From: SB11 sp037968475
GTDB lineage: Bacteria > Bacteroidota > Bacteroidia > UBA8524
Assembly (NCBI GenBank): GCA_037968475.1
Contig: JBBKVO010000018.1
Span: forward strand, 214,808-278,807
DNA length: 64,000 bases
Reading direction: 5' to 3'
The notes below the pieces were generated by a model, which saw only the letters and a list, made by a program, of their open reading frames with translations, was not told the origin of the DNA and did not search any database. Positions 1-7,771 of this stretch are shown piece by piece. The position numbers were made by a program, and so were the translations under genes. Every line of letters starts with the position of its first letter. Position 1 is the first letter of the stretch.

Positions 1-333
1 TTTTATGTAAATCTTATTGATGTGAACCAAATTTTTAAACACCTAAACGGAAAATTTGGATGGTGGCAAAAGCTGCAATTTTTATACTACCTAAAAACTA
101 AACCCGTTGATAGAGCTAGGGGTATTGTATACGGTGTAATACCTAAATACCACAATTTGGGCTTAGATGTTGGTTTGATAATGAAGTTTTATGAGGCTAT
201 CAACAATCACCCCGAGATAAAACAAGTTGAAATGGCATGGATTGGAGACTTCAATCCTAAAATGCACAGCCTTTTGCACGCCGTTGGTGCTAAGGTTTGC
301 AAGGTACATTATACTTATAGGGCTATGTTTTAA
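1..333 (+). CDS. C-terminal part of a GNAT-like acyltransferase-type protein (5' truncated)
   Basis: The reading frame is already open at base 1 and ends with TAA at 331-333, so only the last 110 codons are visible; a GTG at 22 is probably internal. The tail contains EMAWIGDFNPKMHSLLHAVG, which resembles the end of the GNAT fold in Bacteroidota acyltransferase-like proteins, where W-I-x-x-x-N-x-x-M leads into a final helix and strand with a K-x-Y-R ending. Here the end is KVHYTYRAMF. The catalytic and acetyl-CoA-binding segment lies outside the window, so substrate and activity cannot be judged. The family call is by resemblance only. Confidence 0.6.
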   Translation, partial: FYVNLIDVNQIFKHLNGKFGWWQKLQFLYYLKTKPVDRARGIVYGVIPKYHNLGLDVGLIMKFYEAINNHPEIKQVEMAWIGDFNPKMHSLLHAVGAKVCKVHYTYRAMF

Positions 334-360
334 TAGGTTATATTTTTTTTATTATTAGGG

Positions 361-391
361 TTTGCATTCTTACTCCAAAAAACTATCTTTG
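361..391 (+). promoter_or_regulatory. Bacteroidota-type promoter for tRNA-Lys
   Basis: TTTG at 361-364 is followed after exactly 19 bases by TATCTTTG at 384-391. This matches the known Bacteroidota sigma-70 promoter pattern (-33 TTTG, about 19 bp, -7 TAnnTTTG). Transcription would start near 396-398, about 20 bases before the tRNA. It is the most complete promoter match in the window. Confidence 0.7.
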
Positions 392-416
392 CAGTCCTTT
401 TACGAAAAAGGTATAC

Positions 417-489
417 GACTCCGTAGCTCAGCTGGTAGAGCAATACACTTTTAATGTATGGGCCCTGGGTTCGAGTCCCAGCGGGGTCA
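417..489 (+). tRNA. tRNA-Lys (anticodon UUU)
   Basis: A full cloverleaf can be drawn. The acceptor stem pairs GACTCCG (417-423) with CGGGGTC (482-488), with one T-G pair and discriminator A489. The D arm contains AGCTGGTAGA. The anticodon stem ATACA (443-447) pairs with TGTAT (455-459) around loop CTTTTAA, which puts anticodon TTT at 450-452. The T stem CTGGG (465-469) pairs with CCCAG (477-481) around TTCGAGT. The CCA end is not encoded, as is usual in this phylum. The gene stands alone between its own promoter and terminator. Confidence 0.97.
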
Positions 490-498
490 CTAAAAAAA

Positions 499-531
499 GC
501 CTTCAAAATCATTGATTTTGAAGGCTTTTTT
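499..531 (+). terminator. Rho-independent terminator after tRNA-Lys
   Basis: GCCTTCAAAATC (499-510) and GATTTTGAAGGC (514-525) form a perfect 12-bp stem with a 3-base loop, flanked by A7 and T6. It follows the tRNA by 10 bases. The symmetry means it could also stop the VOC gene transcript arriving from the right on the minus strand. Confidence 0.85.
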
Positions 532-580
532 GTGTTTTATAATTTTTCACGATAATTATGAACTCCTCTATTATTCAACC

Positions 581-1090
581 TCACCGAACCTTCTGCATTT
601 GTTCGATGGCTATCCTTCCTTCTGGCGTGATACCCATAATCTCAGTGGCAACTCCCAGCGTTTGGTAGGTGTCGAAAAAAGCCATTCGTGCAATTGGATG
701 GTTCACTTCGCTAATGCTAGCATAACCTTGTTCGCTCAAATCGCTGGTAACCCTATCGAAATCGCCGACTGGCAAACGGAACGCTAGATGCTGTGTGCCT
801 CCTGCGGGATACCGACTGAGGTAGTCGTGAAACATACTTTGGCCGGAAACAGGCTGGACAAGTTCAATAAAAGTACCCCCATTATAGGTTTGAGTGGTCA
901 GCCATTCGCCTGCTTCAACCTTACCATGATAAGTCATACCCAAATCCTGTGCTCGAACTCGTTCAGGCTGGGGGAAACCAGCTATGCCCAAGGCGTTTTC
1001 AAGAAATTTAACAGCGGAGTGAATGTCTGGAACCACCCAGCCAATTTGTGCAAGCTCGAGCTGGGCAATGGTATTGTCAATACTGCTCAT
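581..1090 (-). CDS. VOC (glyoxalase/bleomycin-resistance fold) family protein
   Basis: This 169-residue protein has the two beta-alpha-beta-beta-beta modules of the vicinal oxygen chelate superfamily. The first begins around residues 12-35 (LAQIGWVVPDIHSAVKFLEN, typical of the first strand and helix). The second begins around residue 95 with QHLAFRL. Candidate metal ligands are the His in QHLAF and a late Glu in ATEIMG. VOC members include glyoxalase I, methylmalonyl-CoA epimerase and ring-cleaving dioxygenases; the sequence alone does not decide between them, and the usual first-module His is not obvious. The gene is alone, with a TAnnTTTG element upstream at 1119-1126. Confidence 0.85.
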   Translation of the reverse strand: MSSIDNTIAQLELAQIGWVVPDIHSAVKFLENALGIAGFPQPERVRAQDLGMTYHGKVEAGEWLTTQTYNGGTFIELVQPVSGQSMFHDYLSRYPAGGTQHLAFRLPVGDFDRVTSDLSEQGYASISEVNHPIARMAFFDTYQTLGVATEIMGITPEGRIAIEQMQKVR

Positions 1091-1118
1091 ATTTGTTGTT
1101 ATTACATTAAATAGTCAA

Positions 1119-1126
1119 CAAAGTTA
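1119..1126 (-). promoter_or_regulatory. Candidate -7 element of the VOC gene
   Basis: On the minus strand this reads TAACTTTG, matching TAnnTTTG. Transcription would begin about 20 bases before the start codon at 1090. No clear -33 TTG was found. Confidence 0.45.
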
Positions 1127-1305
1127 AAACGGACGAATTTCTCACGCTAGGGGCATCTGCGCCAATTGTGATGGCAATTTGCGACTTTTTGCATATAACA
1201 AAGTAAGTATAACCATAATCAGACGGGAGTGCCTTAATGCATTTTGGTATCATCATTTGGTAGACATCATTACTGCCAAAAGTTTTGTATCAACATCATC
1301 TACAA

Positions 1306-1340
1306 ATAAAAAAAAGCAGGCTAAATCCCTTCTACCTGCT
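1306..1340 (-). terminator. Probable terminator for the small gene at 1428-1688
   Basis: On the minus strand AGCAGG (1340-1335) pairs with CCTGCT (1320-1315), followed directly by an eight-base T run. The 14-base loop is larger than usual. It lies about 90 bases past the stop codon. Confidence 0.5.
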
Positions 1341-1427
1341 AATTTTTGGCGTGTTACGCCTACATTGCAAACTATCAAACCAAATGCATCACATATACAT
1401 CTATACTATCAATTATGGTTTTGTAAA

Positions 1428-1688
1428 TTAAACAGCTACAATTTCATCCACATACCAGCATATAGCATTATTGCTTTTGGTGGCTGCGGCTAAAAATTCG
1501 CTTTGTGATATGGGGTACATTTTATCGTTTACCTCAACAGGTGCAGGCAAACATGATATTACATACCGTGCAGGCTCTTCATTATTCATTATTATTAGGG
1601 TGCTTAGTTTTTCGCTAAGCACATAGTAGGTACTAATAGTATCACCACTATTGGTGTCTTCTGTTTTTTTATAAAACTGCAATTCCAT
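1428..1688 (-). CDS. Small hypothetical protein, 86 residues
   Basis: I do not recognise this protein. It starts MELQFYKKTEDT, has no signal peptide or membrane segment, contains two cysteines (SCLPAP and AICWYV) and looks like a compact alpha/beta cytoplasmic protein. Its amino acid composition is normal for a coding frame. A plausible terminator follows at 1306-1340. It is transcribed away from the HTH-like gene at 1918. Confidence 0.55.
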   Translation of the reverse strand: MELQFYKKTEDTNSGDTISTYYVLSEKLSTLIIMNNEEPARYVISCLPAPVEVNDKMYPISQSEFLAAATKSNNAICWYVDEIVAV

Positions 1689-1917
1689 AATGCTATGGTT
1701 AGTTAGTGTTTAGCTTGTTATTGAGCCGTATACAGTTGAAATAGTTTTTTTGTTCTTCTTTTGTATTATTGTAATTGTTTAAACAATTGCATAGTACATC
1801 AATGCATAATCAACAAGTTTTCCTGTACTGGCATATATTTGCATATACTGGTTTTCAAAAATGGAAATAAATTTCCTAAATAAGAAATAAAAAAGACGTT
1901 TTTTTTTGAAAAAAAAT

Positions 1918-2358
1918 ATGAATACATACGGAACGCGTTTGGGACTAATAAAACAAGTATTAAACTTGGGGTATAAAGATTTGTTGGTAAGGTTAGACAA
2001 CTGCGCCACTGATAGGTCGTTGCGAAACTATATCGATAATAAAACCCAAATGCCTGCTAATATAATATCAATGGTTCCCGATGCTTTTCCTGAAATTGAT
2101 GTTACTTGGTGGCACAGCGGCGATGGACAAATATTAAAAGAAGGAAAAGTGAGTTACCGCTTGCAAAATCTACAGGGCACGGCCTCAGACCCCGCCGAAC
2201 TATATAAAATAGCACAAGAGGGCGAAAACATTTCCATACCGGCAAGTGAACTTTTTGAAGCTTTATTTAAGGATATGAAAGAGGTGAACCAATTACTGAA
2301 AAGTAGGCTTGAATATTATGAAGTGTTTATGAAAAATATTGATAAATATAAAATCTAG
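1918..2358 (+). CDS. Probable helix-turn-helix (XRE-like) regulator
   Basis: The product has 146 residues. The N-terminal half (RLGLIKQVLNLGYKDLLVRL, then SLRNYIDNKTQMPANIISMV) reads like the helices of a divergent Cro/C1 domain. It is followed by a segment like the P-x-I-N-x-x-W-L-x-T-G-x-G linker common in Bacteroidota phage-type repressors, here EIDVTWWHSGDGQILKEG. The C-terminal 30 residues form a heptad-like helix (KDMKEVNQLLKSRLEYYEVF) that may dimerise. I chose ATG 1918; a TTG at 1906 would add only KK residues in an A-rich run. The target is unknown, and the HTH call is by pattern. Confidence 0.65.
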   Translation: MNTYGTRLGLIKQVLNLGYKDLLVRLDNCATDRSLRNYIDNKTQMPANIISMVPDAFPEIDVTWWHSGDGQILKEGKVSYRLQNLQGTASDPAELYKIAQEGENISIPASELFEALFKDMKEVNQLLKSRLEYYEVFMKNIDKYKI

Positions 2359-2493
2359 CATCTCACTCCCCTCTTTTTTTAGCTTATAAAAAACTAAACG
2401 TTTCTTTTACACCACATTGCTGAATAAATGTTTAAACTTTCTCTATTGGTTAACTTTTTCGACACATAGAAAGACTTATTATTGCGGCTATTT

Positions 2494-2898
2494 ATGGTAG
2501 TAGAGGTAACCTGTGCAATTATAGAGCACAACGAAAAGATTTTGTCCGTGCAACGGGGTGAACATATGTCGTTGGCTTATAAGTGGGAATTTCCAGGGGG
2601 AAAGGTTGAACCTGATGAAACACATATTGAATGCCTTGTGCGTGAGATAAAAGAAGAGCTTGATGTAGCTATTGACATTTGGGAAAAACTACCTTTCTCT
2701 GACCAAGTATACCCTGAACGTACTATTCGCCTATTACCCTTTATATGCACCCTACAAGAAGGTGAAGAAGTGAGTTTGATAGAGCATAATGATTTGACTT
2801 GGCTAGAGCCTGACCAATTATTAACTCTTGACTGGGCGCCTGCCGATATTAAGGTTATTGATAATTACCTAAAGCACATTGAAGTGCGCGTACGCTAA
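2494..2898 (+). CDS. MutT-type Nudix hydrolase
   Basis: The product has 134 residues. The Nudix box G-x5-E-x7-R-E-U-x-E-E-x-G-U is complete except that the final Gly is Asp: GKVEPDETHIECLVREIKEELDV at about residues 35-57. The preceding WEFPGGK and the opening VVEVTCAIIE are typical of MutT and CTP-pyrophosphorylase-type members. These remove oxidised or unwanted nucleoside triphosphates from the pool in the cytoplasm. ATG 2494 is preferred over an upstream TTG at 2482. It is convergent with, and 5 bases from, the end of the next gene. Confidence 0.9.
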   Translation: MVVEVTCAIIEHNEKILSVQRGEHMSLAYKWEFPGGKVEPDETHIECLVREIKEELDVAIDIWEKLPFSDQVYPERTIRLLPFICTLQEGEEVSLIEHNDLTWLEPDQLLTLDWAPADIKVIDNYLKHIEVRVR

Positions 2899-2903
2899 AT
2901 TTT

Positions 2904-3986
2904 CTAATTAGCTTTTAACTTATAAATAGTGCCCTGTGGGCCACAAAGAAAAACTGTATTTCCAATTTTTGATGTAATAGCTGTATTTAACGGCACTTGG
3001 CTAATGGTTTTCCACTGTGCATTATCAGGGTCTGATATGGTAATATCAGCGCCATTAAGACCACAGGCAATCACCATCGATACATTATTATACATAAACT
3101 GCTCTATACAACTACGGTAGCCTGCGGGTTGGCTTGTGGTTAAATAAAAATCGCCGTCATCAAATCCGCTATATGCACTATACCCCTGCATATTGGATTT
3201 TGCATAGTCGCCCCCAACTACCCAAATTACTTCGGCTACTGTATCAACACACAGTGAAAAAATACCTTGTGATGCTGTAGACGATTGATAAGGTGTTTCA
3301 AAAAAATCGTAATCATCAAATCCATATTCTTTTCTAAAATATAGCAAGCCATGCTTGCCCTTTTCTGTCGCCACCGCCACTAGTATTCCTTGCTCGCTAT
3401 CGACGTTAATAGTTCGTATGCACGTTCCGCTGGCGGCAAAACTGGCTATTTTTTCCATATCCTCCTCCCCTTCATTCTCGTAACCCTCAATAAGTTTCCA
3501 AGTTTTACCTTGGTCTATAGTTTCAAGATAGTAAGGGGCTTTATTCACCCAATCACCCACACAAATGCCATGCATATTATCCCAAAAATCAATACCATCT
3601 AAAAAAACGGCGCTATCCTCACTTCTAAAAACCTCCTTCCAAGTTGTACCTCCATTATCGGTACGTAATATTATTGCAGGTGTACCCGATGCCATTACAA
3701 CAGCTGTTTGCGCATCAAAAGCATAAACATCCCTAAAGTCACTTTTCTCGTATGTATCAGGTGCAGTCCACTGCCAGTTTGCTCCACCATCAATAGTTCT
3801 ACCTATATGTCCATTGTTACCACACACCCAAACGGTTTGTGCATCAATAGGGCAAAGACCACGTAGGTTGGTAGGTACTGTTGATGATAGCATTTCGAGC
3901 TCGAACATTTGAGCTTGACTGCAAATGGGCAGCAAAAGCAACGCAAAAACCGTTGCCCTTATAAATTTGTTAAACATATACTTCAT
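2904..3986 (-). CDS. Secreted YCF48/BNR-type beta-propeller protein
   Basis: This is a secreted protein of about 360 residues. The N-terminus (MKYMFNKFIRATVFALLLLP, ending CSQAQ) is a signal peptide. The body carries Asp-box-like turns such as RTIDGGANWQW, RTDNGGTTWKEV and ETIDQGKTWKLI, typical of YCF48/BNR propellers. Bacteroidota use these as extracellular or outer-surface proteins of mostly unknown role. No T9SS sorting domain is visible; the chain ends at GPQGTIYKLKAN, on the last blade. ATG 3986 or 3977 could be the start; 4001 would overlap the divergent gene. Confidence 0.8.
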   Translation of the reverse strand: MKYMFNKFIRATVFALLLLPICSQAQMFELEMLSSTVPTNLRGLCPIDAQTVWVCGNNGHIGRTIDGGANWQWTAPDTYEKSDFRDVYAFDAQTAVVMASGTPAIILRTDNGGTTWKEVFRSEDSAVFLDGIDFWDNMHGICVGDWVNKAPYYLETIDQGKTWKLIEGYENEGEEDMEKIASFAASGTCIRTINVDSEQGILVAVATEKGKHGLLYFRKEYGFDDYDFFETPYQSSTASQGIFSLCVDTVAEVIWVVGGDYAKSNMQGYSAYSGFDDGDFYLTTSQPAGYRSCIEQFMYNNVSMVIACGLNGADITISDPDNAQWKTISQVPLNTAITSKIGNTVFLCGPQGTIYKLKAN

Positions 3987-3992
3987 ACCTCT

Positions 3993-4715
3993 ATGGTACA
4001 CAAACCTATTGTTTTCGGTTCAATAATTTTAAGTTGTTTTTTAATGATGATAGCTTGCAAGAGTGAAAAGGATGTTGCAATGATGCCGACACACACAAAA
4101 AGTGATACACTAAAAATAAAGTACTTGGCTCTTGGAGACTCGTATACTAAAGGAGAAAGTGTGCCCATAAATGAAAGTTTTCCGTATTTACTGCAAGATA
4201 CAATTGAAAATTCGACCCTTTTAAAAGTACAAAAGCTACAAGTAATAGCACAAACAGGCTGGACTACCACAAATCTTATCAACGCAATAAACAGTTCTTC
4301 AATAACTGATACTTTCGATATTGTAACGCTGCTAATTGGTGTAAATAATCAATACCAAAAAAAGCCCGTTACACTTTACGAAACTGAGTTTTTACAGCTG
4401 CTGCAACAAGCCATTGCCTTTGCCGGAAATAAGAAAAATAAAGTATTTGTAATAAGCATACCCGATTACGGTGCAACGCCTTTTGGGCAAAGCAATGCAA
4501 AACAAATTGGCAAAGAAATAGACCAATATAATGCTATAAATAAACGGATTTCTGATTCTCTGTCAATCAGCTATATCAATATAACGCCTTTATCAAAACA
4601 AGCAAAAACCGATATGGATTTGGTGGCTTTTGATGGCTTGCACCCCTCAGGTAAAATGTATTCACAATGGGTACGATTAATGTACAATGATGTATCAACG
4701 GCTATGTTTAAGTAG
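3993..4715 (+). CDS. SGNH/GDSL hydrolase lipoprotein
   Basis: This 240-residue protein begins with a lipoprotein signal (IVFGSIILSCFLMMIAC, lipobox near residue 22). The hydrolase blocks follow: block I YLALGDSYTKGES with the nucleophile Ser, block III LLIGVNNQY with Asn, and block V FDGLHPSGKMY with the Asp-x-x-His pair. It resembles TesA-like lysophospholipase/arylesterase enzymes. It should be anchored in the periplasm or outer membrane and deacylate lipids or esters; the substrate is unknown. ATG 3993 is chosen because the signal peptide begins there. The start lies only about 6 bases from the start of the divergent propeller gene. Confidence 0.85.
   Translation: MVHKPIVFGSIILSCFLMMIACKSEKDVAMMPTHTKSDTLKIKYLALGDSYTKGESVPINESFPYLLQDTIENSTLLKVQKLQVIAQTGWTTTNLINAINSSSITDTFDIVTLLIGVNNQYQKKPVTLYETEFLQLLQQAIAFAGNKKNKVFVISIPDYGATPFGQSNAKQIGKEIDQYNAINKRISDSLSISYINITPLSKQAKTDMDLVAFDGLHPSGKMYSQWVRLMYNDVSTAMFK
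4001..4008 (-). promoter_or_regulatory. Candidate -7 element of the propeller gene
   Basis: The minus strand reads TAGGTTTG. It lies inside the first codons of the divergent GDSL gene and would give a leader of about 8-17 bases. There is no well-spaced -33 TTG. Confidence 0.35.
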
Positions 4716-4795
4716 CTCTTAATGATTTAGTTAATAAATTTTTTCGTTTATCATAGATAAAAAAGTTTAATTTTACAAACTTTCTGCTCATTTGT

Positions 4796-6799
4796 TTGAC
4801 AAAGCACCTGCTAATATTATTTGCCCTCCTGCTATTGGGCTCCAAAGCTAACTCACAATCACCCATTCTGTTTAATCAGTTGGATGACGATGAATTGGTT
4901 GGTGGCTATATGCATATATATGAAGATGTAAAAGGCACTAAGCATATTGAAGATATAATAGCTGGCTCCGATCTCTTTATTCCAAATATTGTTAATGTAC
5001 CACATTACGAATCTACCCAATCAGCAATATGGTTGAAAGCTGATATACGTGTTGAAACTGATGAACCCGTATATCTATTGTTTAATTACCCGCTTATAGA
5101 TTCTATTGATTTATATGTAGTAGGCCAAAAAGGGGCAATCCTACAGCATGAAGTAGATGGCACTATGTTGCCGGTTGCTGATAGAGATTTATATGGAAAC
5201 TACCTTAAATTTAAGCTAAAAAAAGGCTTATATACCTATTATATAAGGGCTAAAACAACTTACACACTCCAATTACCCATTAAAATAAAATCGTTTGAAA
5301 CGATTTACAAAGAGGATACATCAGAAAACCTTTGGCTAGGTATATATATTGGAATTTCAATACTTATAGTATTTTTTCTCGCTTTTCTTTGGCTATTATC
5401 ACGCGATAGAGTGTATATCTATTTTATGTTGCACACTATCTCCTTAGCTATTATAAATATACACCTTAAAGGAGTTGCCAATGTGCTATTTTGGAGTAAT
5501 GCACCATTAATAAACCTATACCAACCCTCCATATTTGCATTAACTCTATTTGCTTTAGCATTTGCCATAGTTTTTTTAGAAACATCAAGCAAACATCCAA
5601 AATTACATCGTTGGTTAATAGCTACATTATGGGCAACTATTTTAGTTTTCCCTATTGATATTATGGGCTTTCACCAAACGGCCAACCAATTGGTAAAAGC
5701 TTTAATTTTAATTGGCTCTACACTTATGGTTATTGCAGGTTTTGCGGCCTACAATAGAGGGTTTAAACCTGCTAGATTATTTATTGCAGGACGAATTATT
5801 TTTCTTGCAAGTTTATTACTAAACATACTACAACGAGTAGATATTTTATCATACGAGTTCTCTATCATCTATGCCTTACAAGTAGGTTCTTTAATAAATA
5901 TCGTGTTATTGTCTTTTGCGTTGGCCGATAGATTAAAAATTTTATGTGGCGAGAAAAACGATGAGAAAGAGGTGATTTATGCCAAGATTAAAGAGAATGA
6001 GGAGATAGTACGCCAACAAAATGCTCTACTTAGCCTAAAAGTAGAAGAGCGTGCTCGCGAAATGAAAAAACAAACTCAAATACTTGAGGAGCAAAAAAGC
6101 CAACTTGAAGAACTAAATAAAACAAAAGACAAAATATTTTCGGTAATAGCTCACGATTTACGGGGGCCCTTGGGTAATGTGAGTCAATTGGCCGATATGA
6201 TGGCCATTGATGAAAACCTAAGAAACGAGGAAACTATAGAGCTATTAAAAGATGCCTCCAAGCGTTCGTTTGATTTGTTGGATAGCTTATTACATTGGGC
6301 TAAGGCACAATTTGGTGATAGCGAATATCAACGCTCGAAACTGAACATTAAAGAATTGGCCGAAAACACGCTTAAACTATACCATCTTAAAGCCACAGCA
6401 AAAGAAATAAAAGTAAGCAACAACGTACCCAATAATCTGCTGGCCAATGCCGATAAAAACATGATTGATACGGTAATACGTAACCTGCTATCAAATGCAT
6501 TAAAATTTACTATTGTTGGGGGTACAATAGAACTTGGTGGCAGCAAGGATGAAGAAAAAGGTATTGTTACGTTTTGGGTGAAAGATAGCGGCATGGGCAT
6601 AAGTAAAGAAAAACTTGAGACCATTTTTGAGGCTGGTAAAAATAAATCGGTAATAGGTACAGATGGCGAAGTGGGCTCAGGTCTTGGTCTCGTTATTTGC
6701 AAAGACTTTATTGAGAAAAACGAGGGAACAATATCAGCCACTAGTAATCAGGGCAGGGGAAGCATATTTAGCATCACCATACCCATATTTAAAGATTAA
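4796..6799 (+). CDS. 7TMR-DISM sensor histidine kinase
   Basis: This is a 667-residue membrane sensor. After a signal peptide (KHLLILFALLLLGSKANSQ) comes an extracytoplasmic 7TMR-DISMED2-like domain (about 25-165). Seven membrane helices follow (about 178-385), then a coiled coil (about 395-440). The HisKA domain has the phospho-acceptor in VIAHDLRGPLGNV (His453). The HATPase domain shows N box NLLSNALKFT, G1 DSGMGIS and G2 GSGLGLVI. It would autophosphorylate in response to an external, possibly carbohydrate or envelope, signal. No response regulator is adjacent. The start must be TTG at 4796, since the first ATG lies beyond the signal peptide. Confidence 0.93.
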   Translation: MTKHLLILFALLLLGSKANSQSPILFNQLDDDELVGGYMHIYEDVKGTKHIEDIIAGSDLFIPNIVNVPHYESTQSAIWLKADIRVETDEPVYLLFNYPLIDSIDLYVVGQKGAILQHEVDGTMLPVADRDLYGNYLKFKLKKGLYTYYIRAKTTYTLQLPIKIKSFETIYKEDTSENLWLGIYIGISILIVFFLAFLWLLSRDRVYIYFMLHTISLAIINIHLKGVANVLFWSNAPLINLYQPSIFALTLFALAFAIVFLETSSKHPKLHRWLIATLWATILVFPIDIMGFHQTANQLVKALILIGSTLMVIAGFAAYNRGFKPARLFIAGRIIFLASLLLNILQRVDILSYEFSIIYALQVGSLINIVLLSFALADRLKILCGEKNDEKEVIYAKIKENEEIVRQQNALLSLKVEERAREMKKQTQILEEQKSQLEELNKTKDKIFSVIAHDLRGPLGNVSQLADMMAIDENLRNEETIELLKDASKRSFDLLDSLLHWAKAQFGDSEYQRSKLNIKELAENTLKLYHLKATAKEIKVSNNVPNNLLANADKNMIDTVIRNLLSNALKFTIVGGTIELGGSKDEEKGIVTFWVKDSGMGISKEKLETIFEAGKNKSVIGTDGEVGSGLGLVICKDFIEKNEGTISATSNQGRGSIFSITIPIFKD

Positions 6800-6805
6800 A
6801 TCTTT

Positions 6806-7168
6806 TTAAATTAAGTCTTTTGCACTCTCAAAAAATTTAAGATTAGCGCCCTTAACCACAAAAGGAGTCCGTATTACAGTTGGGTTTTCAACTAACAAAT
6901 TAGCCAAATCAAAATCAGAAAAATTTGATGTATGCTGTATTTTTTCTTGATAAAATAACGATGTACGATCAAACAAATCATTAATAGGCACATTACATTT
7001 ACCCACTATTTCAAGTAATTGTAATGGAGTAAGGCGGTGCTGCACCACATCAATCACGTTTACAAATTTGTACTGAGTTTGCACATAAGCCTCAGCTTTT
7101 TGGCTTAGTGTATTTTCGTGGTTTATAAAAACCGTAGCGTACTCATCCGAAATATTAATGGTTTCCAT
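6806..7168 (-). CDS. ArsC/Spx-family thioredoxin-fold protein lacking the active-site Cys
   Basis: This 120-residue protein follows the ArsC/Spx layout. The C-terminal half contains LTPLQLLEIV, then DLFDRTSLFYQE, and the family hallmark ENPTVIRTPFVVKG (compare enzyme motif NP-x-L-I-x-R-P). The N-terminal loop, where ArsC has C-x-x-S and Spx has C-x-x-C, reads NHENTLSQKAEAY here and has no Cys. Arsenate reductase chemistry is therefore unlikely, and a binding or regulatory role is possible. It is convergent with the kinase gene (6 bases apart). Confidence 0.75.
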   Translation of the reverse strand: METINISDEYATVFINHENTLSQKAEAYVQTQYKFVNVIDVVQHRLTPLQLLEIVGKCNVPINDLFDRTSLFYQEKIQHTSNFSDFDLANLLVENPTVIRTPFVVKGANLKFFESAKDLI

Positions 7169-7351
7169 ATTTTAGCATAATTAATGCAAGTAGAACAAAA
7201 GTCGGTTTTTTTAAAATGGTATATAACATATTATAAAAATTTATCCATAGCCTTGTTATTATCTTGTTAAAAATATCAACCATTGCCACTACCCTATTTA
7301 AAGTGGTATCAAGTATTTTTGTATTCCATATTTCAAATAAACAGAATCAAC

Positions 7352-7771
7352 ATGATAATGAATAACGATATGCCCACCGTACTTATTAAACGTAAAAACA
7401 TACAAACCATTTTTGATTATTGCATGGATAACAAAATTGAGTTTTCTGTAAAGGAAAAACCCTTTACAGTAGAGGAGTATGAAGTAATTTTAAATATTGA
7501 AGAGATAAAACAAGCTATTGCTTTGGGTATTTTTGCCCGCGAAAGCCGTATAGAGATTGTTGGTGTAAACGATAAACAACAAACTCAAAATAAAAATACA
7601 CGAAAAAGTACTACATCTACCGCCACAAAATCGGTTGAAGAGGTAAGTGGAAAAGAAGAGACAACGACTGAAGAAGCCGAAGAAATTTCTTTTCATACCG
7701 AAGAAGCAAAAACTGAAAATAAAGGCTTCTCGCTAGATTTATCATCATCTCCATCACTAAGTTTTTCTTGA
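7352..7771 (+). CDS. Hypothetical protein with Thr/Glu-rich tail
   Basis: I do not recognise the family. The first 75 residues (MPTVLIKRKNIQTIFDYCMD, later EIKQAIALGIFARES) look like a small folded alpha/beta domain. The remaining 65 are low-complexity, rich in Thr, Lys and Glu, and end in a Ser-rich stretch (SLDLSSSPSLSFS). No signal peptide or membrane helix is present. ATG 7352 is preferred to the upstream TTG at 7283; ATG 7361 or 7370 is also possible. Its TGA overlaps the TTG start of the next gene by three bases (TTGA), so the two are probably translationally coupled. Confidence 0.6.
   Translation: MIMNNDMPTVLIKRKNIQTIFDYCMDNKIEFSVKEKPFTVEEYEVILNIEEIKQAIALGIFARESRIEIVGVNDKQQTQNKNTRKSTTSTATKSVEEVSGKEETTTEEAEEISFHTEEAKTENKGFSLDLSSSPSLSFS

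Larger units (their letters stand above)
1091..1427. other. Intergenic region of about 340 bp
   Basis: It holds the promoter of the VOC gene at its left end and a minus-strand terminator near 1306-1340. The remainder (about 1130-1300) shows no convincing gene. A plus-strand open frame from 1179 lacks any recognisable protein features and overlaps the next gene antisense. Confidence 0.5.

Noticed and set aside
512..1114. Plus-strand open frames across the VOC gene
   Set aside because: They lie antisense to a gene with clear family features and encode no recognisable protein.
1179..1493. Plus-strand frame of 104 codons
   Set aside because: No protein-like domain, signal peptide or start context; it overlaps the small minus-strand gene and its terminator.
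7595..7710. A CRISPR or tandem repeat suggested by the Thr/Glu-rich coding stretch
   Set aside because: The repetition is only at the amino acid level; no regular DNA repeat unit with spacers is present.
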